Source: Dietzia cinnamea NBRC 102147 (lineage in GTDB: Bacteria > Actinomycetota > Actinomycetes > Mycobacteriales > Mycobacteriaceae). From it: 64,000 bases of DNA. Positions 20,844 to 27,929 of this stretch are shown here, one piece after another (within the stretch, counting starts at the first letter, position 1; each line of letters begins with the position of its first letter). The notes below the pieces were generated by a model that worked only from the letters and a program-made list of their open reading frames with translations, did no database searches and was not told where the DNA came from. Made by a program: the position numbers and the translations under genes. The stretch lies in assembly GCF_001571065.1 (NCBI RefSeq), contig NZ_BCSW01000001.1:169133-233132 (forward strand), given 5' to 3'.

Positions 20844-21903
20844 CGGCGCCCACCTCCCCGAGCAGGGTGTCGGCGAGTGCGCACAGCCGCCGCATCCCGC
20901 CCGCGCGACCGCGACGCAGCGCATCGGCCAGCTCGCCGGCGCCGGCCGCGCGCCGCATGGAGCCGATCTCGGGCAGCACGTGCCACCGCTGAGCCCCCAC
21001 CGATCCGGCGACGTCGGCCGCATGCAGGGGGTCACCGCGCCCGGTCCGGATCACCAACGCCGCGCCGGGTGACCGCCGAACCGCCCGTCGGGCCGCGACC
21101 GCGCCCTGGAGGTCGGCCCTGGTGACGACGACGACGAGGTCAGCCTCGTCGCGCACCGGCCCGCAGTCCTCGGCGCCGCCGGAATCGCTCACCGCGAGTC
21201 CGCTGCCCGCCCGGTGGGCCCGCACGGCACCCGGTCCGCCATCGGGGGCGGGGGCGGGGTCGGCGTCCGCCGGACGGCTTCTGGACCTGGCCAGTACCCG
21301 CAGTCCCGGCAGCACCTCGGGTGCCGCGCCCCACAGGGCGTCGGGGTCGGGCCCGCCCAGGTCGGCCCGGACATCCTCAACGCGCAGGCCGGAGTGGTCC
21401 TCCGTCCCCAGCAGCAGGTCGACGCCGGTGCCGTGCGGGTCCGTCTCCACCAGAAGGGTCCGGTGAGACGGCGCGGCACGGACCGCCATCGCTGCCGCGA
21501 GCGTGCTGGCCCCGCAACCGCCCACCGCGCCGACGACCACCACCACCGCTCCCGCCCGGGTCGGCACCGGCGCGAGCAGCACCCCCACGAGATCGCCGGT
21601 CCCGGACGGCAGGCGGATCACCTCGTCGTCGTCACCCGGATCGCGGTCCGAGCCGACCCGCACGACCCGTGACCCGCCGGTTCCCACCCTCCCCGCGGCG
21701 GCGTCCGACACGGCACCGCCGGCACCGCTGGCACGGTCGCCGTCGCGGTCCACGCGCTCGGCGGCGCGGTCGGTCACCAGGACGTCGGCGGGCCCCGTCC
21801 CCGGTTCCATCGCCAGGGCGGCCAGCACCGCGCGCACGTCGGCGTCCAGGTCGGGATCGGTGATCTCCACCGCGACGGTCAGCGCTCTCGTAGTCGTGTC
21901 CAC
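20833..21903 (-). CDS. ssd: CpaE/Ssd-like MinD-superfamily protein
   Basis: A 356-residue protein at the head of the pilus operon, in the place of M. tuberculosis Rv3660c (Ssd), which affects septum placement and dormancy responses; in Tad systems CpaE localises the machine. The P-loop-like segment is G-A-V-G-G-C-G-A-S-T-L, lacking both lysines of a deviant Walker A motif, so ATP hydrolysis is doubtful. The N-terminal half is a low-complexity receiver-like region. The start GTG 21903 has GAGG nine bases upstream; GTG 21912 is possible. It is divergent from the 6C RNA locus only by direction of the neighbours, since both are on the minus strand. Confidence 0.8.
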   Translation of the reverse strand: MDTTTRALTVAVEITDPDLDADVRAVLAALAMEPGTGPADVLVTDRAAERVDRDGDRASGAGGAVSDAAAGRVGTGGSRVVRVGSDRDPGDDDEVIRLPSGTGDLVGVLLAPVPTRAGAVVVVVGAVGGCGASTLAAAMAVRAAPSHRTLLVETDPHGTGVDLLLGTEDHSGLRVEDVRADLGGPDPDALWGAAPEVLPGLRVLARSRSRPADADPAPAPDGGPGAVRAHRAGSGLAVSDSGGAEDCGPVRDEADLVVVVTRADLQGAVAARRAVRRSPGAALVIRTGRGDPLHAADVAGSVGAQRWHVLPEIGSMRRAAGAGELADALRRGRAGGMRRLCALADTLLGEVGAGER

Positions 21904-22185
21904 GGCGCCCACCCTCGCCCATGCCGGCGACCGTCGACCCCGCGGCGACGCGGGACGGCGGTCGGCCTGTGGAGGGGGACGGGGCTGTGGAGAACGCGCG
22001 GGGCGTGGCGCTCGTGGCGCACTCACCCGTGGTGTCGACGCGGTCTTCGGCCCGCTCAGCCGCAGCCGCCCGGCCTTCCCAATCGCAGCCGCACGCGAAC
22101 ATGGCGTCTCGCGCAGCCCGCGGCGGGTGCGAGACGCCATCCCGGGGAGCGGCTGCGAATGCCCGTGGCGCCTTCGGATACCCAC

Positions 22186-22285
22186 AAATGCGAGAAACCG
22201 CGGCAGGGGGTGCCGCGGTTTCTCAAAGCCTCAGTTCTCGGGGGGATGAACTGAGCACCTGTAGGGGGATGCCCCGTTAAGGGCA
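22186..22285 (-). ncRNA. 6C small RNA
   Basis: On the minus strand, between the Ssd-like and HAD-phosphatase genes, exactly where M. tuberculosis encodes 6C (B11). Three stem-loops are visible: TGCCC/GGGCA near the 5' end followed by ATCCCCCTAC; CTCAGTTC (22230-22237) paired with GAACTGAG (22248-22255) with a loop containing six C residues; and a 14-bp terminator. The two C-rich single-stranded segments are the defining trait of 6C RNAs, which in mycobacteria and corynebacteria pair with G-rich ribosome sites of mRNAs. The ends are set by the promoter and terminator; expect an error of a few bases. Confidence 0.88.
22192..22224 (-). terminator. Rho-independent terminator of 6C RNA
   Basis: A perfect 14-bp stem: GAGAAACCGCGGCA (22192-22205) and TGCCGCGGTTTCTC (22211-22224) with a five-base loop, followed on the minus strand by GCATTTG. 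Confidence 0.85.
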
Positions 22286-22290
22286 CATCC

Positions 22291-22319
22291 AGTATCACCC
22301 ATCTGCGTGGGCAACACAA
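22291..22319 (-). promoter_or_regulatory. Promoter of 6C RNA
   Basis: On the minus strand TTGTGT (22319-22314), a 17-base spacer, then GATACT (22296-22291) with TG before it. The predicted transcription start is near 22285. This is the best -35/-10 pair in the window. Confidence 0.7.
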
Positions 22320-22325
22320 GGACCG

Positions 22326-22331
22326 TATCGT
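22326..22331 (+). promoter_or_regulatory. -10 hexamer of a probable leaderless promoter (HAD phosphatase)
   Basis: TATCGT, seven bases before the GTG at 22339, facing away from the 6C promoter. Confidence 0.45.
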
Positions 22332-22338
22332 GGGTGTC

Positions 22339-23172
22339 GTGTCCGCCCCCCGCCCACCGGGCCCCAGGATCTCGCACTGGCCGCGCCGCGTGGCCGCGTT
22401 CTTCGACCTCGACAAGACGATCATCGCGACCTCGTCGGTGTTCGCGTTCAACAAGTCGTTTCTCGACGAGGGCCTGCTCTCCCGCCGGTCGGTCATCGAC
22501 CTGGCCTACACGCAGCTGGCGTTCAGCCTCTCCGACGCCGACGACGAGCAGATGCAGAAGGTACGCCAGGCCATGGCGACCGCCACCAGGGGCTGGGCGC
22601 CCGAGCAGGTCGAGCGGATCGTCACCGAGGCGCTCACCGAGAAAGTCTCGCCCACCGTGTACGCCGAGGCGCAGGAACTGCTCGCCGAACACCGCGCGCT
22701 GGGCCACGACCTGGTGATCGTGTCCGCGTCGGGCGAGGAACTGGTCGCGCCGATCGCCCGCATGCTCGGGGTGGACCACTACGCCGGCACCCGCATGAAC
22801 CGCGACGAGAACGGCCGGTACGGCGGGGAGATCGAGTTCTACTGCCAGGGCCCCGGCAAGGCGGAGGCCATCCGCGGGTTCGCCGACCGGTACGGTTACG
22901 ACCTCGACGCGAGCTACGCCTACTCCGACTCCTCGACCGACCTGCCGATGCTCGAGCTGGTGGGCCATCCGACGGTGATCAATCCCGACCGCGCGCTGCG
23001 CCGCGAAGCGCTCGAGCGGGGTTGGCCGATCCTGACGTTCTCCAACCCCACCCCGCTGCTGCCGACGCTCGAGAGGGCGACGGGGCCGATCGTGGGTGTC
23101 GGAGCCATCGTCGTGGCGATGAGCGCGGCGGCCGCCGCGTTCGCGCGTGGTGCGAGGCGGGCGGCGCCGTAG
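22339..23172 (+). CDS. HAD-IB family phosphatase (SerB-like, Rv3661-like)
   Basis: A 277-residue haloacid-dehalogenase phosphatase. Motif I F-F-D-L-D-K-T (about residue 25) has the nucleophile and acid/base aspartates, motif II is S-A-S-G-E-E, motif III the Lys of G-K-A-E-A, and motif IV S-D-S-S-T-D. The C-terminus holds one hydrophobic helix (G-P-I-V-G-V-G-A-I-V-V-A-M), so the enzyme is probably membrane-attached. It resembles phosphoserine phosphatase but the family also includes other phosphatases; the substrate is unknown. GTG 22330 is an alternative start three codons upstream. Confidence 0.88.
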   Translation: MSAPRPPGPRISHWPRRVAAFFDLDKTIIATSSVFAFNKSFLDEGLLSRRSVIDLAYTQLAFSLSDADDEQMQKVRQAMATATRGWAPEQVERIVTEALTEKVSPTVYAEAQELLAEHRALGHDLVIVSASGEELVAPIARMLGVDHYAGTRMNRDENGRYGGEIEFYCQGPGKAEAIRGFADRYGYDLDASYAYSDSSTDLPMLELVGHPTVINPDRALRREALERGWPILTFSNPTPLLPTLERATGPIVGVGAIVVAMSAAAAAFARGARRAAP

Positions 23173-23549
23173 CTGCACGGCCCGGTGCGGTAGATCCGCC
23201 GACGCCCCAATCACTCATCGTGGGCCGCGGACGGAGTCAGAAGCGATAGCCGGATCGACCGAGGAGTCGGCGGGTTCTTTGGGGGTTCCCACCATCGCCC
23301 CGGCAGGGTGCTCGACGGCATGCTCAAGGCACGGTGGTGAGGACGCCAGGACCGCGACGGAAGAGAAGTCACGGCCCCCCGCCTGATCTACCGTCATCGA
23401 CGTTCGGAAACCCACGCGACGGATAACGCCCGAGAGGCAACACCAGCCGTGGGTCCGCGCCAGCCGTCACCGACGGTTGTCCCGGGCCGGCGACACGGCG
23501 GACCACAGGACGCTTGGTACCCGGATCTCTCGATGAACCGCAGTGAGTT
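23173..23549. other. Intergenic region after the HAD phosphatase gene
   Basis: About 375 bases without a convincing gene, RNA or repeat. Short open frames of 60-80 codons on both strands lack ribosome sites and domain-like composition. It separates two convergent genes and is less GC-biased than its flanks. Confidence 0.5.
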
Positions 23550-23575
23550 GGCGGGTCGGCTTCGGCCGACCCGCC
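23550..23575 (-). terminator. UUCG-capped hairpin terminator
   Basis: GGCGGGTCGGC (23550-23560), TTCG loop, GCCGACCCGCC (23565-23575): perfect 11-bp stem. It lies about 60 bases past the stop of the minus-strand gene at 23634 and probably ends its transcript. Confidence 0.65.
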
Positions 23576-23636
23576 GTTCGCGTGTCAAGCCAGTGCGCCG
23601 TGCGCGCGCCAGACCCGACCCGCCGTTCGCGTGTCA
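23566..23636. repeat. 22-bp direct repeat covering a stop codon
   Basis: CCGACCCGCCGTTCGCGTGT followed by CA occurs at 23566-23587 and again at 23615-23636. The second copy contains the stop codon of the gene at 23634, the first the right arm of the terminator hairpin. This looks like a short local duplication. Confidence 0.8.
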
Positions 23637-24392
23637 GGCCCCGGCGGCATCGGCGATCGAGGTGGCCTCACGAGCCCCCGCCTCCAGCGCCTTACAGCAG
23701 TAGAGGATCCAGGCGGCGACGCCTTCCTCGGTCCCCGCCATGAAGCCGGCGACGGCGGCGCGGTAGGCCTCCGGGTCGCGGTAGAAGGTCACCTCGGGCA
23801 CGCCCAGGCAGTGCGGGTCGAGGCCGGTGGACACCGCGACCAGCCGGAACGCGGCGCGGGCGACGATCCCGTCGGCCGAACCGAACGGCGCGAGCCCGGA
23901 GAGTTCCCCCAGCACGACCGCGGCGAGCACCGGTGCCGGCACGCGCGTGCCGCCGGTGACGAGCCCGGCCAGGCCCTGGAGTCGCTCGGCCACGCCATCT
24001 CCGGCGCGGGGGCGGCCCAGCGTCTGCGGGTCGACGTCGGGCCGGGCCGCGGCGAGGAGATGCAGGTGGGCGAGCTCCTGCAGCGGCGAGCGGGTCCACA
24101 CGGCGACGGCACGATCCAGGGACTCGCCGGTGAGTTCACCGGCGACCCGCAGGGCGCCGGACAGGATCTCGTCGGGCTCGCCGTCGCTGTCCAGACGGAC
24201 GGACGCGCCCTCGACTCCGGCGGAGGCGCGGGCCCCGCGCAGGACCGATTCGGCGGCGGTGGTGGGCCATCCGCGGCGGTTGGCGGGGTGCCGGTGCACC
24301 GCGGCGAGGGCGTCGCGGGCGGTGTCCGCGGCCTCGGCCACGCCCGGCAGGGCGGTCAGCGGGGCGAGCGGGTCGGGAGCTGCGGAGGTCAC
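23634..24392 (-). CDS. Conserved protein, possibly a degenerate Fic-like fold (Rv3662c-like)
   Basis: A 252-residue, all-helical protein in the place of M. tuberculosis Rv3662c. The segment L-A-P-F-G-S-A-D-G-I-V-A-R-A-A-F-R near residue 180 resembles the Fic motif H-P-F-x-x-G-N-G-R-x-x-R but lacks the catalytic His and the Asn, so AMP transfer is not expected. The upstream G-A-R-A-S-A-G-V-E-G-A region resembles the part of Fic proteins that contacts the motif. The fold assignment is inference. GTG 24392 has TAACCT six bases upstream. Confidence 0.72.
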   Translation of the reverse strand: MTSAAPDPLAPLTALPGVAEAADTARDALAAVHRHPANRRGWPTTAAESVLRGARASAGVEGASVRLDSDGEPDEILSGALRVAGELTGESLDRAVAVWTRSPLQELAHLHLLAAARPDVDPQTLGRPRAGDGVAERLQGLAGLVTGGTRVPAPVLAAVVLGELSGLAPFGSADGIVARAAFRLVAVSTGLDPHCLGVPEVTFYRDPEAYRAAVAGFMAGTEEGVAAWILYCCKALEAGAREATSIADAAGA

Positions 24393-24398
24393 GGGTCG

Positions 24399-24404
24399 AG
24401 GTTA
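24399..24404 (-). promoter_or_regulatory. -10 hexamer of a probable leaderless promoter (Rv3662c-like gene)
   Basis: TAACCT on the minus strand, six bases before the GTG at 24392. Confidence 0.5.
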
Positions 24405-24467
24405 CCCATCGGGTCACAATCGGCCGACACAGGCAATTTTCAGCTGCCTCAACCGGTGTGGAGCTGG

Positions 24468-24473
24468 TGTAAT
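24468..24473 (+). promoter_or_regulatory. -10 hexamer, probable PRC-barrel gene promoter
   Basis: TGTAAT within a GGTGTAATCACC palindrome, about 65 bases before the GTG at 24539. The palindrome may be an operator. Confidence 0.35.
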
Positions 24474-24538
24474 CACCTCCACCCGGTCGGGGCCCGCGCC
24501 GGCACCGCCCGCCCACCCTCGACACCCCGGAGATCCGC

Positions 24539-25207
24539 GTGAACCTCAAGGACCAGCTCGACGCACTGCTCGACGCGACCGCCTTCGACTCGACGGGGGC
24601 CAAGATCGGCGCGGTGCGCCAGGTCTACGTGGACGACGCCAGCGGCAAGATCACATTCGCGGCCGTCTCGACCGGCATCTTCTCCGCCGACGCGATCGTC
24701 CCCCTCCACGGGGCGCGGCTCCTCGACGACGAACTCCACGTCGACCACACCCGCGCCGTCATCCGCGACTCCCCGCGCCCCGACAACACCGAGGACGCCC
24801 TCACCCCCGAGCAGGAGGCCAAGCTGCTCGAGTACTACGGCATCGAGACGCCCACGCGCCTCCGCGGCACGGCCGCGCAGTCGTCCGGCCCGTCGGCGGG
24901 CGCGGCCGGAAAGCCGGCGGAGGACGACGGGAAGACCACGTCGAGGGGCGCCGCGAAGGAGACCGCGGGGGCCGGAGCGGGAAACCCCACCAAGACCGTC
25001 GGCGCGGGCGAGGACGCCGCGGCGGACCCGGCGTCGGCGGGCCGGAACGGCAAGGGGGCGACGACGACGAGAACGTCGGACAGCGAGGAGACCACCGACT
25101 CCCCCGCGCCCGCGAAGGCCACCGGCCCGGGCCCCGCGACCCCGGGCACGGGCACGGGCCGGTCCGAGGACGCCGGCCCGAAGGGCCCGGAACCGCGTCG
25201 CGACTGA
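24539..25207 (+). CDS. PRC-barrel domain protein with long disordered tail
   Basis: A 222-residue protein. Residues about 5-65 form a PRC-barrel (G-A-K-I-G-A-V-R-Q-V-Y-V-D-D, V-S-T-G-I-F-S), a small beta-barrel found in ribosome-maturation and stress proteins. After T-P-E-Q-E-A-K-L-L-E-Y-Y-G near residue 95 the remaining 115 residues are low-complexity Ala/Gly/Thr/Lys/Asp, surely unfolded. The start is GTG 24539 with GGAG seven bases upstream. No signal peptide. The role is unknown. Confidence 0.8.
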   Translation: MNLKDQLDALLDATAFDSTGAKIGAVRQVYVDDASGKITFAAVSTGIFSADAIVPLHGARLLDDELHVDHTRAVIRDSPRPDNTEDALTPEQEAKLLEYYGIETPTRLRGTAAQSSGPSAGAAGKPAEDDGKTTSRGAAKETAGAGAGNPTKTVGAGEDAAADPASAGRNGKGATTTRTSDSEETTDSPAPAKATGPGPATPGTGTGRSEDAGPKGPEPRRD

Positions 25208-25271
25208 TGGTGGCGGGCAGGACTCCCCCGTCATACCCCCTCGGGTGGGTTGCCCGACACGACCGGTCGCA

Positions 25272-25287
25272 TGTGACTACGCTCACA
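25272..25287. promoter_or_regulatory. CRP/GlxR binding site before acs
   Basis: TGTGA-CTACGC-TCACA is a perfect match to the CRP-family palindrome (TGTGA-N6-TCACA), centred about 82 bases before the acs start codon. The position suits activation or repression depending on the transcription start, which I cannot fix. Confidence 0.75.
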
Positions 25288-25361
25288 GACATCGGTCTGG
25301 TCACGTCCGCCGCGGCGACCCCGGCCGTCCGTGAAACCTCATCCCCGAGAGAGAGCCGCTG

Positions 25362-27329
25362 ATGACCGCTCCCGAACACACCCCGTCCTTCGCGCCCGAT
25401 CCCGACTTCGCCGCGCAGGCCAACGCGCAGGCAGATCTGTACGACAGTGCCGCGGACGACCGTCTGGCGTTCTGGGAGGAGCAGGCCCGTCGTCTCGACT
25501 GGGACACCGAATGGTCCGAGGTGCTGGACTGGTCCGACGCCCCCGTCGCCAAATGGTTCGTCGGCGGCAAGCTCAACGTCGCCTACAACTGCGTCGACCG
25601 GCACGTCGAGGCCGGCAATGGTGACCGCGTCGCCATCCACTGGATCGGCGAGCCCACGGATGACGCCCGCGACATCACGTACGCCGAGCTCAAGGACGAG
25701 GTCAGCCGGACCGCCAACTACCTCAGCTCGCTCGGCCTGGTGGCCGGCGACCGGGTGGCCATCTACATGCCGCTGCTGCCCGAGGTCTACATCGCGATGC
25801 TCGCGTGCGCGCGCCTGGGCCTGACCCACTCCGTCGTCTTCGCCGGCTTCTCGCCCGCGGCCCTGCGCTCGCGCGTCGACGACGCCGAGGCCAAGCTCGT
25901 CATCACCGCCGACGGCCAGTTCCGCCGCGGCAGGCCCGCCCCGCTCAAGGCCGGCGTCGACGACGCCCTTGCCGGGAATCTCGAGGGCGTGGACGGCCCC
26001 GCCCGGTCCGTGGAGAACGTTCTCGTCGTGCGCCGCACCGGCCTCGACGTCGAGTGGACCGAGGGCCGCGACGTCTGGTGGGACGAGGTGATCCCCGAGC
26101 AGTCCACCGAGCACACCCCGGAGGCCTTCGACTCCGAGCACCCCCTGTTCCTGCTCTACACCTCCGGCACGACCGGCAAGCCCAAGGGCATCGTCCATAC
26201 CTCCGGCGGCTACCTCACGCAGGCCGCCTACACGCACCACAACGTCTTCGACCACAAGCCCGGCGAGGACGTCTACTGGTGCACGGCGGACGTCGGATGG
26301 GTCACCGGCCACACCTACGGCGTGTACGCCCCCCTGGCCAACGGCGCCGAGTGCATCGTCTACGAGGGCACGCCCAACTCCCCCGACGAGCACCGGCACT
26401 TCCAGATCATCGAGAAGTACGGCGTCACCATCTACTATGCGGCTCCGACCCTGATCCGCACGTTCATGAAGTGGGGCAAGGAGATCCCGGCAGCCCACGA
26501 CCTGTCCTCGATCCGCCTCCTCGGCTCGGTCGGCGAGCCGATCAACCCGGAGGCGTGGCGCTGGTACCGCGAGAACATCGGCGGCGGTAAGGCCCCCATC
26601 GTCGACACGTGGTGGCAGACCGAGACCGGTGCGATCATGATCTCGCCGCTGCCGGGCATCACCGAGACCAAGCCGGGTTCGGCCATGCGGCCGCTGCCCG
26701 GGATCTCGGCGGCGATCGTCGACGGGGACGCCAAAGAGGTCCCCGCGGACGAGCAGGGCTTCCTGGTCCTCACCGAGCCGTGGCCCGCGATGCTCCGCGG
26801 CATCTGGGGCGACATGGAGCGCTACCGCGACACCTACTGGTCTCGCTTCGCCGAGGAGGGGTACTACTTCGCCGGTGACGGCGCCAAGTTGGACTCGGAC
26901 GGCGCCCTGTGGGTGCTCGGCCGTGTCGACGACGTCATGAACATCTCGGGCCACCGCATCTCGACCTCCGAGGTCGAGTCGGCGCTCGTCGGTCACCGAG
27001 CGGTCGCGGAGGCGGCCGTGGTCGGCGCGAACGACGAGACCACCGGCCAGGCGATCGTCGCCTACGTGATCCTGCGCGGGAACGTGGACGCCGAGGAGGA
27101 CCGGCAGAAGCTCATCGACGAACTGCGCGCCGAGGTGTCGCGGGAGATCTCACCGATCGCCAAGCCCCGCGACATCACGATCGTGCCGGAACTGCCCAAG
27201 ACCCGTTCCGGCAAGATCATGCGTCGACTGCTCAAGGACATGGCCGAGGGCCGCGAGGGCGGCGACACCTCGACCCTGGCGGATCCGACGATCATGGACC
27301 AGATCCGCGAGAAGGGCACGCGCGGATGA
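25362..27329 (+). CDS. acs: Acetyl-CoA synthetase
   Basis: Activates acetate to acetyl-CoA via acetyl-AMP. The 655-residue length is typical. Motifs: Y-T-S-G-T-T-G-K-P-K-G phosphate-binding loop (about residue 265), W-W-Q-T-E-T-G (acetyl/adenine pocket), Y-F-A-G-D-G-A with the hinge G-R-V-D-D-V, and the C-terminal R-S-G-K-I-M-R-R whose Lys is acetylated in known homologs to switch the enzyme off. ATG 25362 follows GAGAGAG. Same place as Rv3667. A CRP box lies upstream, and CRP control of acs is established in E. coli and reported in mycobacteria. Confidence 0.97.
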   Translation: MTAPEHTPSFAPDPDFAAQANAQADLYDSAADDRLAFWEEQARRLDWDTEWSEVLDWSDAPVAKWFVGGKLNVAYNCVDRHVEAGNGDRVAIHWIGEPTDDARDITYAELKDEVSRTANYLSSLGLVAGDRVAIYMPLLPEVYIAMLACARLGLTHSVVFAGFSPAALRSRVDDAEAKLVITADGQFRRGRPAPLKAGVDDALAGNLEGVDGPARSVENVLVVRRTGLDVEWTEGRDVWWDEVIPEQSTEHTPEAFDSEHPLFLLYTSGTTGKPKGIVHTSGGYLTQAAYTHHNVFDHKPGEDVYWCTADVGWVTGHTYGVYAPLANGAECIVYEGTPNSPDEHRHFQIIEKYGVTIYYAAPTLIRTFMKWGKEIPAAHDLSSIRLLGSVGEPINPEAWRWYRENIGGGKAPIVDTWWQTETGAIMISPLPGITETKPGSAMRPLPGISAAIVDGDAKEVPADEQGFLVLTEPWPAMLRGIWGDMERYRDTYWSRFAEEGYYFAGDGAKLDSDGALWVLGRVDDVMNISGHRISTSEVESALVGHRAVAEAAVVGANDETTGQAIVAYVILRGNVDAEEDRQKLIDELRAEVSREISPIAKPRDITIVPELPKTRSGKIMRRLLKDMAEGREGGDTSTLADPTIMDQIREKGTRG

Positions 27330-27410
27330 CCGGGTAGCGGGTGAAGGTCGCCACGTGACGTGGCACGATGGATGACGGTGCAGCCGTCGCCGGACAATGG
27401 AGGAGCAACC

Positions 27411-27929
27411 GTGAGCCACGCCCAGGGAACGCACAAGCCGACCGAGGCCTCGATCCCCCTGCATGACGCGGACTCGATCGGCCGGGGCGACGCCAGCATC
27501 GGCACCCTGGTCAAGAACGCGTCGACCCACGTGTCCACTCTCATGCGGGCCGAGATCGAGTTGGCCAAGACCGAGATCACCGAGCAGGTGAAGAAGGCCG
27601 CGACCGGGTCCGGGTTCTTCGTGGCCGCTCTCGTATTCCTCCTGATGTCCTTCTTCCCGTTCGTGTTCATGTGGGCGAAGCTCATCTCGCTGTGGTTCGG
27701 AACCAAGAGCTGGGACTGGATGGGTTTCCTCATCGTGTTCGTGGTGCTGGTCCTTCTGGCCGCGGTGTGCGGACTGCTCGGGTACCGCAAGGTCAAGAAG
27801 ATCCGTAAGCCGCAGCGCACCATCGACTCGGTGTCGGACCTCAAGCTGGCCATGCCCAAGGGGTCCGAGCCGCAGCGGCCCCACACGGTGCGGGTCACCA
27901 GCACGCCCGAACCCCCCGTGCGCAACTGA
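27411..27929 (+). CDS. Phage-holin-superfamily (DUF1469) membrane protein (Rv3669-like)
   Basis: A 172-residue protein with an N-terminal soluble part, an amphipathic helix (M-R-A-E-I-E-L-A-K-T-E-I) and two transmembrane helices (residues about 60-85 and 100-125) joined by a short loop, followed by a basic C-terminus. This layout is that of the putative actinobacterial holin-superfamily III proteins; in host genomes the function is unknown. GTG 27411 has GGAGGAG upstream. The stop codon overlaps a likely CTG start of the next gene. Confidence 0.83.
   Translation: MSHAQGTHKPTEASIPLHDADSIGRGDASIGTLVKNASTHVSTLMRAEIELAKTEITEQVKKAATGSGFFVAALVFLLMSFFPFVFMWAKLISLWFGTKSWDWMGFLIVFVVLVLLAAVCGLLGYRKVKKIRKPQRTIDSVSDLKLAMPKGSEPQRPHTVRVTSTPEPPVRN

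Noticed and set aside
23215..23415. Small minus-strand frame in the gap after the HAD phosphatase
   Set aside because: Composition is not clearly coding, and no ribosome or promoter signal fits.
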